From positions 1-18,837 of the forward strand of contig JAZNMP010000023.1 of NCBI GenBank assembly GCA_045579705.1: a stretch of 18,837 nt of DNA, given 5' to 3'. The notes under the pieces are model-generated. The model was not told the origin of the DNA and searched no databases. It saw only the letters and a list, made by a program, of their open reading frames with translations. Both the position numbers and the translations under genes were made by a program. This DNA comes from Lachnocurva sp045579705. Lineage in GTDB: Bacteria; Bacillota; Clostridia; Lachnospirales; Lachnospiraceae. Below, piece after piece: positions 6,048 through 13,325 of the stretch (positions are counted from its first letter, which is position 1; each line of letters begins with the position of its first letter).

Positions 6048-6616
6048 GGTGTGAATCTCTGATTTTCCTGGATTGCACACCAGCCTCAATTTCAGGCACT
6101 AGTGTGAAACTGCACCTTCCGTTAATCTCACACCACCACAGGGCTTGAAGTAATGGTGTGAATCCAAACAAATTCTCAATTTCACACCACTCCCAAAAGA
6201 AACCACTGGTGTGAGATTAACCATTTCTTGCTTTTCACTCCATATAAAATCTTGAAATGATAGTGTGAATCTTGAGCTTTTCCTGATTTCACACCATACC
6301 TCATTTTAGGCACTAGTGTGAAACCGCACCTTCCGTTAATCTCACACCACCACAGGGCTTGAAGTAATGGTGTGAATTCATGCATCTCCTCTATTTCACA
6401 CCACGCCTCAAAAAAGTCACTGGTGTGAGATTAACCATTTCTTGCTTTTCACACCATAAAAAATCTTGAAACGATGGTGTGAAACTGAAGCTTTTCCTGA
6501 TTTCACACCATACCTCATTTTAGGCACTAGTGTGAAACTGCATCTTCCGTTAATCTCACACCACTCCGACAAGCTTTTCTATGGCGTGAAGTATAGGTAA
6601 AAGCTTGTCTCACACC
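6048..6616. repeat. Alternating-heptamer array, copy 2 (complete)
   Basis: GGTGTGA/AGTGTGA and TCACACC alternate without a break at 6048, 6075, 6101, 6128, 6155, 6182, 6208, 6235, 6262, 6289, 6315, 6342, 6369, 6396, 6422, 6449, 6476, 6503, 6529, 6556, 6583 and 6610: 22 heptamers. Steps are 27 bp except 26 before 6101, 6208, 6315, 6422 and 6529, which gives a 107-bp beat. The intervening 19-20-nt sequences recur every 214 bp. For example, those at 6215 and 6429 are identical, as are those at 6135 and 6349 and those at 6296 and 6510. Heptamers 6075, 6235 and 6583 carry one mismatch. The last two modules have diverged spacers. It ends 26 bp before the efp terminator. No gene is inside. Confidence 0.95.
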
Positions 6617-6641
6617 ATACCACGTTCCCCAAAACCACAAA

Positions 6642-6663
6642 CCCCCTCGCATCCGCGAGGGGG
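6642..6663 (-). terminator. Terminator of efp
   Basis: CCCCCTCGC, ATCC, GCGAGGGGG is a 9-bp GC-rich stem. On the minus strand it is followed by TTTGTGGTTTT. It lies 41 bp past the efp stop and separates efp from the array. Confidence 0.9.
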
Positions 6664-6704
6664 TCCAAATAATCAATAATCAAAATTCAATTATCAAAAC
6701 TCAA

Positions 6705-7271
6705 TTATTTGTTATTTACACGTGAGAGGTACTCACCTGTTCTAGTATCAATCTTGATAACGTCGCCTGTATCTACGAAAAGAGGAACATATACTTCAGC
6801 GCCAGTTTCAACAGTTGCTGGTTTTGTAGCACCCTGTGCTGTGTTACCCTTGAAACCAGGTTCTGTCTGAGTGATTTCAAGCTCTACGAAGAGAGGTGGC
6901 TCTACTGCGAATACATTTCCTTTGTAAGAATCAAGCTTAACAACTTCGTTTTCTTTAACGAATTTAAGAGAATCTCCGATGTTCTCTGCTGTAAGAGAAA
7001 TCTGATCATATGTCTCTGCGTTCATGAAGTAATACATTTCACCATCGTTGTAAAGGTATGTATAATCCTGTCTCTCGATATGTGCCTGCTCAAATTTCTC
7101 AGTTGGGCGGAATGTCGTTTCGTTAACACCACCGTTTACGATATCTTTAAGTTTAGTACGTACGAAAGCAGCACCCTTTCCAGGTTTAACGTGCTGGAAT
7201 TCTACGATCTGCCAAACCTTTCCATCCCATTCAATAGTAAGGCCGTTTTTAAAATCTCCGGCTGAAACCAT
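6705..7271 (-). CDS. efp: Translation elongation factor P (188 aa)
   Basis: EF-P binds the ribosome between P and E sites and relieves stalling at proline runs. The length and three-domain organisation match the family. The tip of domain I reads KPGKGAAF, with lysine 32 at the position that carries the modification in other bacteria; in Bacillus this is 5-aminopentanol. The C-terminal signature (GDVIKIDTRTGEYLSRV) is canonical. The ribosome site AGGAGG precedes the ATG, and a clear sigma-A promoter lies at 7310-7338. It may also receive readthrough from rpiB 155 bp upstream. Identification is very secure. Confidence 0.98.
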   Translation of the reverse strand: MVSAGDFKNGLTIEWDGKVWQIVEFQHVKPGKGAAFVRTKLKDIVNGGVNETTFRPTEKFEQAHIERQDYTYLYNDGEMYYFMNAETYDQISLTAENIGDSLKFVKENEVVKLDSYKGNVFAVEPPLFVELEITQTEPGFKGNTAQGATKPATVETGAEVYVPLFVDTGDVIKIDTRTGEYLSRVNNK

Positions 7272-7309
7272 AAGTTATTCCTCCTTATTTTAAAAAAATC
7301 ACAAGCTAT

Positions 7310-7338
7310 ATTGTATATTCAATCAACGATTTTGTCAA
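7310..7338 (-). promoter_or_regulatory. Sigma-A promoter of efp
   Basis: On the minus strand: TTGACA (7333-7338), 17-bp spacer, TACAAT (7310-7315). This is a perfect -35 and a 5-of-6 -10, with an expected leader of roughly 30 bases before the efp start. Confidence 0.8.
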
Positions 7339-7426
7339 TTTTTACAGTATATTTCGATTACAAAAAATGCAATTATCTAATCCGCCATACACAAATTAAT
7401 GATTTCCCTAATCCGCACTACACAAA

Positions 7427-7873
7427 TTAATGATTTCTCTTGTCCACATCATCAATCATGTTCACGCGGCGCTCATGTCTGCCACCGAGGAACTCTGCTC
7501 CGAAGAAGGCATCTACGATTCCTTTTGCCTCTTCAAGTCCAACGATACGCGCACCGAAAGCGATGATGTTTGCATTGTTGTGCTCACGGCTGAGTCTGGC
7601 TGATACTGGCTCAGATACAACTGCTGCGCGAATTCCTGGAACCTTGTTTGCTGCGAGCGAAATTCCGATTCCTGTTCCACAGATGAGGACACCGAGGTCT
7701 ACCTCTCCATCGCGAATAGCTGTGGCAACCTTCTCGCCATAGAGCGGATAATCCACACTCTCGTTTGTGTCAGTTCCAAAGTTTACAACCTCGAAGCCTT
7801 TGCCCTCCAGATATGATACGATTTCCTGCTTCATCTCAACTGCTGCATGATCATTTGCAATTCCGATTTTCAT
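7427..7873 (-). CDS. rpiB: Ribose-5-phosphate isomerase B / RpiB-LacAB family (148 aa)
   Basis: It interconverts ribose-5-phosphate and ribulose-5-phosphate in the pentose phosphate pathway. The start reads KIGIANDHA (D8, H9), the anion-hole segment is LICGTGIGISLAANKVPGIR with catalytic C65, and SREHNNANIIAFG carries H98. Length is typical. The paralogous galactose-6-phosphate isomerase subunits LacA/LacB share the fold, but the intact cysteine and absence of lac neighbours favour RpiB. AGGAG lies seven bases before the ATG. It is 38 bp downstream of yqeG and probably cotranscribed with it. Confidence 0.93.
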   Translation of the reverse strand: MKIGIANDHAAVEMKQEIVSYLEGKGFEVVNFGTDTNESVDYPLYGEKVATAIRDGEVDLGVLICGTGIGISLAANKVPGIRAAVVSEPVSARLSREHNNANIIAFGARIVGLEEAKGIVDAFFGAEFLGGRHERRVNMIDDVDKRNH

Positions 7874-7911
7874 TTTCTTCTCCTAACCTCTCTAATCATT
7901 TTTTGAAAAAA

Positions 7912-8445
7912 TTATTTCATAGGAACTTTCTTTATTCCTCTTCCCGTTCTAGTGTGAAGCTTGAAGAACAGAAGCACGATAGCTTCGAGAAATCTCTTCA
8001 AGACGATCTGTGGTTCTTCCTTCCATTTCAAAACCGGCTTGACCATCGCGTTTCTGATGCCCGCATTTTTCGCGCCCATCACATCCGTAAAAATCTGGTC
8101 GCCAAAGAAGAACGCCTCATCCGCTCTCACGCCAGTCAGCGCAATCGCGCGAAGGTACGCACGTGGAGATGGCTTGTTACACTTAAAGATGTAACCATCA
8201 CCGCCGACTGCCTCGCAGAAGCTCTTTACTCGACCTTCCTTGTTATTAGACAGGAAGTAGAACTTGAAGCCTATCTCTTTCAGCTCTGAAAAAAGTTCCT
8301 TCGCTCTCTCATCTGCCGGAGCACCATGCGGTACCAAAGTATTATCTACGTCAAATAGTAGCAAACGATAGCCTTCTTCAAATAGTTTCTTGAAATCGAC
8401 ATCATAGACGCTACTTATATAATCATCTGGGTATAATTTACTCAA
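7912..8445 (-). CDS. yqeG: YqeG-family HAD (class IIIA) phosphatase (177 aa)
   Basis: All four HAD motifs are present: FDVDNTL with D32 and D34; S66 in FLSNN; K91 in NKPSP; and GDQIFTD with D116 and D121. The compact form without a cap domain matches YqeG, which removes phosphate from a small substrate that remains poorly defined. The start codon is TTG (8443-8445); GAGG lies upstream and the octamer TTTATAAA fills the space between it and the start. There is no in-frame ATG nearby that would keep the N-terminus. It is first of the probable yqeG-rpiB unit, with an extended -10 promoter about 115 bp upstream. Confidence 0.92.
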   Translation of the reverse strand: MSKLYPDDYISSVYDVDFKKLFEEGYRLLLFDVDNTLVPHGAPADERAKELFSELKEIGFKFYFLSNNKEGRVKSFCEAVGGDGYIFKCNKPSPRAYLRAIALTGVRADEAFFFGDQIFTDVMGAKNAGIRNAMVKPVLKWKEEPQIVLKRFLEAIVLLFFKLHTRTGRGIKKVPMK

Positions 8446-8545
8446 TTTATAAATCCTCTTTTTAAATTAATATTAATAAATAAATAAACGAATGCTCATT
8501 CATCTTTATAAATAAACAAACAAACGCTCATTCATCTTTATAAAT
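8446..8545. repeat. TTTATAAA-anchored tandem repeat, set 3
   Basis: GCTCATTCATCTTTATAAAT occurs at 8494-8513 and 8526-8545, a 32-bp period. A third TTTATAAA (8446-8453) abuts the TTG start of yqeG. The set occupies the predicted yqeG leader. Confidence 0.85.
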
Positions 8546-8558
8546 TACAGCGTTTAGT

Positions 8559-8587
8559 ATTATAGCAAAAAAAATCCATAAAAAAAA
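8559..8587 (-). promoter_or_regulatory. Probable extended -10 promoter of yqeG
   Basis: On the minus strand TGC-TATAAT (perfect -10 at 8559-8564 with TGn extension) is preceded, 17 bp upstream, only by a T-run (8582-8587), a poor -35. The predicted leader of about 105 bases spans the TTTATAAA repeats. Confidence 0.55.
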
Positions 8588-8590
8588 TCC

Positions 8591-8612
8591 CTAGATACTA
8601 TTTAGTATCTAG
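8591..8612 (-). terminator. Terminator of the sigma-D-driven small gene
   Basis: CTAGATACTA and TAGTATCTAG form a 10-bp perfect stem. On the minus strand it is followed by GGATTTTTTT and a second T-run. It lies 28 bp past the stop at 8641, and the yqeG promoter -35 region overlaps its T-run. Confidence 0.88.
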
Positions 8613-8640
8613 AGATTGAATATACATATTTTTTTAAATA

Positions 8641-9024
8641 TCAAATTTCAAAGTTCTCGATAGCACGTGTTACGTTTGTCTGTGCTGCTTCTGTAACTTT
8701 GTTTCCTACAAAATACTGATACTGCTGAAGTGCTGTATCTTTCTGCATAGCAGAGATAGCGTTTTCAACATCAAGTGTACGAATATCTGCGTTAGCGCCT
8801 TTCAAAGAGTAAGACTTACGAGCGTCATACTGCTTTGCCAAATCTGCTGATGAAAATGTCTGCTTAGATGTATCTCTTTCAGGTACGTCAGCCTTTACAG
8901 TTGTATCGCCGATAGCGCTAGACTGTGTAGCCAAATCCTGTGAAACAGCTTCGTTGTTCTCTATGAAGTTTACATTGTGGATTCCATAAATCCCAGACAA
9001 AGGTCTGATTCCAGAAACGTTCAT
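8641..9024 (-). CDS. Small protein of unknown function, likely flagellar regulon (127 aa)
   Basis: I do not recognise a named family. The N-terminus (MNVSGIRPLSGIYGI) has no signal peptide, the middle is polar, and the C-terminal third (ENAISAMQKDTALQQYQYFVG) is probably helical and reminiscent of short axial or export-associated flagellar proteins. The start is the ATG at 9022-9024 with GGAG eight bases upstream; a TTG two codons earlier sits too close to that site. A sigma-D-like promoter lies 44 bp upstream and a strong terminator follows, so the gene is monocistronic. The promoter is the best hint to function: motility or chemotaxis in time with late flagellar genes. That is an inference, and no flagellar structural gene is in the window. 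Confidence 0.7.
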   Translation of the reverse strand: MNVSGIRPLSGIYGIHNVNFIENNEAVSQDLATQSSAIGDTTVKADVPERDTSKQTFSSADLAKQYDARKSYSLKGANADIRTLDVENAISAMQKDTALQQYQYFVGNKVTEAAQTNVTRAIENFEI

Positions 9025-9067
9025 CCGCAAATCTCCATTACTAACTTCCTTGTTTGTTACATATTAT

Positions 9068-9094
9068 ATATCGGATGATCCCCGCAAAGCTTAA
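9068..9094 (-). promoter_or_regulatory. Sigma-D (FliA-type) promoter candidate
   Basis: On the minus strand TCCGATAT (9068-9075) matches seven of eight bases of the Bacillus sigma-D -10 (GCCGATAT). Fifteen bases upstream lies TTAA (9091-9094), three of four bases of TAAA. The expected start near 9061 gives a leader of about 36 bases containing the GGAG ribosome site. Confidence 0.65.
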
Positions 9095-9143
9095 CCCCTA
9101 CAGGAAAAATTTTCTGCCTCGTCTACAAATGCTGCCTCTCCGA

Positions 9144-9593
9144 CTAATCAGCGAGCTTCTGAAGCTCACTCATAAATGTATCTACATCCTTAAATTCCTT
9201 GTATACAGATGCAAATCTAACATATGCTACAGAATCTAAAGCCTTAAGCTTTCGCATCAAAGCTTCACCGATTTCTGAACTAGGGATTTCCCTCTCTTCC
9301 CTAGAGTACAAGTCTTTCTCGATGTCGTCCACCAACTGTCTGATCTGGTCAGCAGAAACCGGACGCTTATGGCATGACAGAAGCACACCTTTCTCAATCT
9401 TTGACCTATCATACTGTTCGCGGTTATTATCCTTCTTAATAATAATCAGAGGGATAGTCTCGACTTTCTCATATGTAGTAAATCTCTTACCGCATGAATC
9501 GCATGAGCGTCTACGACGTGTAGATGCGTTGTCGTCAGCAGGTCTAGAATCAATTACACTTGTATTCGCGTTACCACAATATGGGCATTTCAT
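9144..9593 (-). CDS. nrdR: Transcriptional repressor NrdR (149 aa)
   Basis: NrdR represses ribonucleotide reductase genes according to bound ATP/dATP. The N-terminal zinc ribbon has C3, C6, C31 and C34, with the basic STRRRR stretch between the pairs; the ATP-cone follows (about 46-136). Length and layout are exactly those of the family. No nrd gene is in the window and I did not find a convincing NrdR box upstream. A stretch of 119 bases separates its stop from the start of the small gene that follows in the direction of transcription and carries that gene's own promoter. Confidence 0.97.
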   Translation of the reverse strand: MKCPYCGNANTSVIDSRPADDNASTRRRRSCDSCGKRFTTYEKVETIPLIIIKKDNNREQYDRSKIEKGVLLSCHKRPVSADQIRQLVDDIEKDLYSREEREIPSSEIGEALMRKLKALDSVAYVRFASVYKEFKDVDTFMSELQKLAD

Positions 9594-9647
9594 AGTTTAT
9601 GCCCCTCCCCATTCTTATAAAACCAAGCCGATAGATTCAAAAAAAAT

Positions 9648-9679
9648 ACACATGATGCAGGAAAACCCACATCATGTGT
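9648..9679 (-). terminator. Terminator of the surface-protein operon
   Basis: ACACATGATG (9648-9657) pairs with CATCATGTGT (9670-9679). On the minus strand the stem is followed by a base and a run of T (complement of 9639-9646). It lies 87 bp past the stop at 9767. Confidence 0.82.
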
Positions 9680-9766
9680 AAATTATATTATAATTCCACA
9701 AATTATGCAAGAAATTGATTTAAAATTCTGTAATTATCGCACATATTGTGGTTGAGGCATCAAAAA

Positions 9767-10219
9767 CTATCTCGCACGAACTTTTTTCACTGCCAAATAA
9801 GTGCCAGAAAGTGTTCCAGCCACGATAAACAGCATAACTAGTGAAAGGCCGCTGGTCTTTGGTGACTTCTTCGCGGCGCCATCCACCTTCACTTCCTTCG
9901 TAACATAGTCTCCACCGTTGTAATCAGCGACTTTTACGAGATATGTTCCTTCGGAAAAAACATGATCCATCGTGTAATTATACCCCGAATCTGTAACCGC
10001 ACATGTTTCCATGGCGATCATATTCTCACCTTTTGCATCGAAAACCAAAACTGCACAAGCGAGAACCTCTGAATCAGTAGTTCCCTTTACTGTAATCTTA
10101 TTCTCTGCACTTGTTACTTCCAGAGTGGATACCTGCGCAGCCTCTGCATATGCGGAAGCAGCAAACATCATTCCGAAAGAAAGAGCCAATGCTAATAATA
10201 GCTTATTTATTCTCTTCAT
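9767..10219 (-). CDS. Exported protein with sortase-like C-terminal anchor (150 aa)
   Basis: A signal peptide (basic MKRINK, hydrophobic core to about residue 21, AYAEA near 27) is followed by a beta-rich domain of about 85 residues that resembles an Ig-like or bacterial carbohydrate-binding accessory fold. Then come the motif SPKTSG (119-124), a hydrophobic helix (about 125-144), and the basic tail KKVRAR. This is the layout of a cell-wall sorting signal in which SPKTS replaces LPXTG; the final G-D position is not standard. If it is not a sortase substrate it is simply membrane-anchored. It begins 12 bp after the large surface protein gene and shares its transcript, so the two products probably act together at the cell surface. 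Confidence 0.8.
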   Translation of the reverse strand: MKRINKLLLALALSFGMMFAASAYAEAAQVSTLEVTSAENKITVKGTTDSEVLACAVLVFDAKGENMIAMETCAVTDSGYNYTMDHVFSEGTYLVKVADYNGGDYVTKEVKVDGAAKKSPKTSGLSLVMLFIVAGTLSGTYLAVKKVRAR

Positions 10220-10231
10220 AATAATCTACCT

Positions 10232-11854
10232 CTAATTTGGAACCTTTGTAATAATGTTTTCTACTGTAATACCGCTGCCGCCACCAAAGAGTGCGCCACC
10301 AAACTTAGTAGCACTAGTTGCGCCATGTTTTACTGCTGTGACAGACACGCTAACTGGAGCTTCTGTATCCGAAGCACCACTCCAAACTATGTAATCTCCA
10401 GCTTTAAGTGTTGGATCACTCGCGTTTGCTGTTTCACCATAACCAGTAACAACCTTTGTCTCTGTATGGCCGTCTTTAAAAGTAAGGTTGGCTACCATGT
10501 CGAAATCTTTGTATGTTTTTTCTGCATCATAGAAAAATGTTGCAACTATATTAGTTTTTCCAACTCCGGCTGCACCTGTAATATCTGATCCCGTCTGTGA
10601 ACCATGGTAAGGTTGTGTTCTGTACTCGTTTCTAGGATTCAACGTAGTAGGTCTAACTACATCCAAACTGATTCCAAGACGTTCGATCTCTACATATCCT
10701 ACGTTTCCGTCAGCCAGAGTAACCTTCAGAACTACCTTATTATAGAAGCCCGAATTAAACTTAACTACACCATTATTAATAGTTACAGCCTTACTTTCTG
10801 AAGCTTTCGCTGTTTCAATCTTTGAAATATCAGCACCATTGCCAACCTTTGACAGGTCGATATTTCCGCAATCATAATAAACAGCAGCCTGTGCAGGCTT
10901 AGCAGATGTAGTATTTGTTATATCTATAGTCTTTGAATAAACAGTATCCTGATACATATCAGGTGTCTTATCAAAATCAACCTTTACACCTTTAAAACCT
11001 TCTACTACAAAGCTAATATCTCTAATGTAGAATCCCGGTACTTCCTTGTTTGCCGCATTTGGATCATCTTCTGCGTGATAAATCAAACTAAAAGTCCACA
11101 TCGAAGCAGTCTTTGTTATTGTCTGAACTTCGAGAAGATATCTGCCGTCTGTATCCTTACCGCTATTTGATCCTATTCCCTGAAGTGGAAGTCTTACTAT
11201 ATTATTTCCATCTGTATAGTCTACATACTCATCGACCATAAAGTTAACATCAGACAAATCAGAAACACCCTCCAGCGTTACAACCTTGTTATCTGGAGTA
11301 ATCTCATAACTATGACCGCCTACATTAAGTACCAGTCCTTCTAATATTTCTGCATCTGGGAAAGGTGCTGGATCTTGGCCCGGATTATTCGGGTTAGAAC
11401 CAGATTCAGAACCAGGATCAGGGTTAGAACCAGGGTCAGGGTTAGACTGAGATGATTTAGCACGTATTATAAATTCTAATGATTCATTCGGATATCCGCC
11501 ATCAGACGTTCTACTTGCTAAAGAGGTCGTTCCATCACTGCCAACATTTAATTCTACCCAAAAATTTGTAGCAGTGTTTTGAACAATACATTCCATAGTT
11601 TCACTGTTAAACCCCTCTAGTACGATTACATCATTTAAACCGAGAGATATATCTTCTCCTCCGTTTATCAGCGTGCCTTTAACAGTAGCTATACTTACTG
11701 TTTCCGTGCTTCCAATGTGAAATTCCTTTGCCGAAAACGTTACTTGATACGTCGGATCCTGAGTCGGATCACCCGCCTTAACATTTATTGTGCCATACAA
11801 GATCACGAGACATAAACTCATAATCAATGCTATGGCTTTCCTAAGTCGCTTCAT
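10232..11854 (-). CDS. Large secreted surface protein with Pro/Gly-rich linker (540 aa)
   Basis: The signal peptide is at residues 1-27 (MKRLRKAIALIMSLCLVILY...NVKA). An N-terminal beta-rich region (about 30-134) and a larger C-terminal beta-rich region (about 166-540) are separated by a low-complexity linker (about 135-165, repeats of NPDPGS type, encoded by 11360-11452). There is no sortase motif or C-terminal helix, so the protein is secreted or held by the anchored partner encoded 12 bp downstream. The start is the ATG at 11852-11854 with AAAGGGGG upstream; an in-frame start at 11938 would put 28 polar residues before the signal peptide and lacks a ribosome site. I recognise no enzyme motif; an adhesin or matrix role is a guess. 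Confidence 0.83.
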   Translation of the reverse strand: MKRLRKAIALIMSLCLVILYGTINVKAGDPTQDPTYQVTFSAKEFHIGSTETVSIATVKGTLINGGEDISLGLNDVIVLEGFNSETMECIVQNTATNFWVELNVGSDGTTSLASRTSDGGYPNESLEFIIRAKSSQSNPDPGSNPDPGSESGSNPNNPGQDPAPFPDAEILEGLVLNVGGHSYEITPDNKVVTLEGVSDLSDVNFMVDEYVDYTDGNNIVRLPLQGIGSNSGKDTDGRYLLEVQTITKTASMWTFSLIYHAEDDPNAANKEVPGFYIRDISFVVEGFKGVKVDFDKTPDMYQDTVYSKTIDITNTTSAKPAQAAVYYDCGNIDLSKVGNGADISKIETAKASESKAVTINNGVVKFNSGFYNKVVLKVTLADGNVGYVEIERLGISLDVVRPTTLNPRNEYRTQPYHGSQTGSDITGAAGVGKTNIVATFFYDAEKTYKDFDMVANLTFKDGHTETKVVTGYGETANASDPTLKAGDYIVWSGASDTEAPVSVSVTAVKHGATSATKFGGALFGGGSGITVENIITKVPN

Positions 11855-11955
11855 AGATGTCCCCCTTTCATGAAAAAAATCATAAAACATCATCATTTCA
11901 GACAACTGACCTACGTGATTCTCGATAAGTTCGTCCATTCGCAGTCGTCAGACAC

Positions 11956-11985
11956 ATTGTACTATTACTCGATTTTTTCTGTCAA
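11956..11985 (-). promoter_or_regulatory. Sigma-A promoter of the surface-protein operon
   Basis: On the minus strand: TTGACA (11980-11985), 18-bp spacer, TACAAT (11956-11961). The predicted leader is about 95 bases to the ATG at 11854. Confidence 0.75.
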
Positions 11986-12004
11986 ATTCCAAGCATATAA
12001 TAAA

Positions 12005-12039
12005 AGCCTGCAAGCCCTTGAAAATAGAGCCTGCAAGCT
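12005..12039 (-). terminator. Probable terminator of ychF
   Basis: AGCCTGCAAGC occurs at 12005-12015 and again at 12028-12038 (followed by T). As RNA of the minus strand the two arms pair through their length with two G-U wobbles; on the plus strand those positions are mismatches. The minus-strand continuation is TTTTATTAT, a short U-rich run. It is about 50 bp past the ychF stop. Confidence 0.65.
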
Positions 12040-12091
12040 TCTTTATAAAAATATAATAATTTGACGTATTCTTGCCTAACTACATCTAGTA

Positions 12092-13189
12092 TTAGACATT
12101 AAATCTAAACACAATTACATCGCCATCCTGAACCACGTACTCTTTTCCTTCGAGGCGGACCAGACCGGCTTCTTTGGCTCCTTTTTCCCCACCGTACTGC
12201 ATGAGAACGTCATAGGAAACTACTTCAGCTCTGATAAATCCACGCTCAAAGTCTGTATGGATCTTTCCTGCTGCCTGAGGTGCCTTTGTGCCCTCCTTGA
12301 TAGTCCAAGCACGAGTCTCGTCCTCACCTGATGTCAGGAATGAAATGAGTCCGAGGAGCTTGTAGCTGGCCTTGATCAGCTTATCGAGGCCTGATTCCTT
12401 CATGCCAAGCTCTTCGAGGAACATCTGTCTCTCCTCGTCATCAAGCTCTGACATCTCCTGCTCCATCTCTGCGCAAACCACATAAACCTGAGCACCGTCA
12501 GCTTCGGCCTTCTCGCGAACTTTTTTCACGAAATCGTTGTTTGCAGCATCGTCAGCGATATCGTCTTCTGAAACATTTGCCGCATAGATAACCGGCTTTG
12601 AAGTAAGGAGGTCATATGTTGAGAAGTAAGCTTCCTCATCTTCATCCTTGAGTTCAAATGCTGACGCCATATTTCCATCCTCGAGGAACTTCTTCAAACG
12701 CTCGAGCATAGCCACTTCCTTCTGGAGAGTTTTGTCCATACGTGACTGCTTAGCGATCTTTGAATAACGGCGCTCGATGATTTCCATATCTGAAAAAAGA
12801 AGCTCCAAGTTGATAGTTTCTATATCTCTGATAGGGTCGATGCTTCCGTCGACATGAACGATATTTGAATTTTCAAAACAACGAACTACGTGAACGATAG
12901 CGTCACACTCACGGATATTTGCAAGGAACTGATTTCCCAGACCTTCACCTTTGCTGGCACCTTTTACGAGACCAGCGATATCAACGAACTGAATAACTGC
13001 AGGAATCTTTTTCTTTGAATGGTATAGCTCTGCAAGTTTATCTACTCTCTCATCAGGTACATTTACTACACCGATGTTTGGGTCGATCGTAGCGAATGGA
13101 TAGTTCGCAGCAAGCGCACCTGCCTTTGTAAGTGAATTAAAAAGTGTGGATTTACCGACGTTTGGTAAGCCTACGATTCCAAGTTTCAT
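12092..13189 (-). CDS. ychF: Redox-regulated ATPase YchF (365 aa)
   Basis: An Obg-family P-loop protein that prefers ATP and associates with ribosomes and stress responses. The P-loop is GLPNVGKST (7-15), the G3 motif is in FVDIAGLVKGASKGEGLG, and the specificity motif reads NVSE instead of NKxD, the known reason for ATP preference. A coiled-coil insertion lies about 140-200, and a TGS domain closes the protein. Length and sequence are canonical. GGAGG precedes the ATG. It is the last core gene before the integrated element to the right. No cotranscribed pth is seen, unlike many bacteria. Confidence 0.98.
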   Translation of the reverse strand: MKLGIVGLPNVGKSTLFNSLTKAGALAANYPFATIDPNIGVVNVPDERVDKLAELYHSKKKIPAVIQFVDIAGLVKGASKGEGLGNQFLANIRECDAIVHVVRCFENSNIVHVDGSIDPIRDIETINLELLFSDMEIIERRYSKIAKQSRMDKTLQKEVAMLERLKKFLEDGNMASAFELKDEDEEAYFSTYDLLTSKPVIYAANVSEDDIADDAANNDFVKKVREKAEADGAQVYVVCAEMEQEMSELDDEERQMFLEELGMKESGLDKLIKASYKLLGLISFLTSGEDETRAWTIKEGTKAPQAAGKIHTDFERGFIRAEVVSYDVLMQYGGEKGAKEAGLVRLEGKEYVVQDGDVIVFRFNV

Positions 13190-13280
13190 AATTTATTCCT
13201 CCATGCCCGTATTTCCGGGATTTCTTCTTTCATTTTTTCTTTCTTCAGCACCAATTTACGCCAGAAATCGTAAGTTTTGA

Positions 13281-13320
13281 TTATTTTTTTACTCCCGAAA
13301 TAACTGAGATAAAAAAATAA
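13281..13320. other. AT-only inverted repeat, candidate element end
   Basis: TTATTTTTTT (13281-13290) and AAAAAAATAA (13311-13320) are perfect 10-bp inverted arms around a 20-bp centre. The arrangement resembles the T-rich/A-rich bent sites used and left by Tn916-type integrases. It lies five bases beyond the integrase stop, between it and ychF. It may instead be a weak terminator; the partner end is outside the window. Confidence 0.4.
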
Positions 13321-13325
13321 ATCCA

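Noticed and set aside
6182..6385. Open frame inside array 2 (and a similar one at 237-422)
   Set aside because: The frame runs through the periodic repeats, has no ribosome site, and its residues only mirror the repeat sequence.
6048..6616. CRISPR array
   Set aside because: The repeat unit is only 7 bp and alternates in orientation, the spacers are largely shared between super-repeats, and no cas gene is present.
6048..6616. TIGR-type tandem guide array
   Set aside because: Spacing and inverted heptamers do not fit my knowledge of those arrays, the intervening sequences are conserved, and no Tas-like protein gene is in the window.
11855..11938. Longer N-terminus of the large surface protein
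   Set aside because: It would place 28 polar residues before a normal signal peptide, while the inner ATG has a strong ribosome site.
13206..13219. Hairpin in the ychF leader as a regulatory element
   Set aside because: The CCCG/CGGG stem is only four base pairs and has no partner structure.
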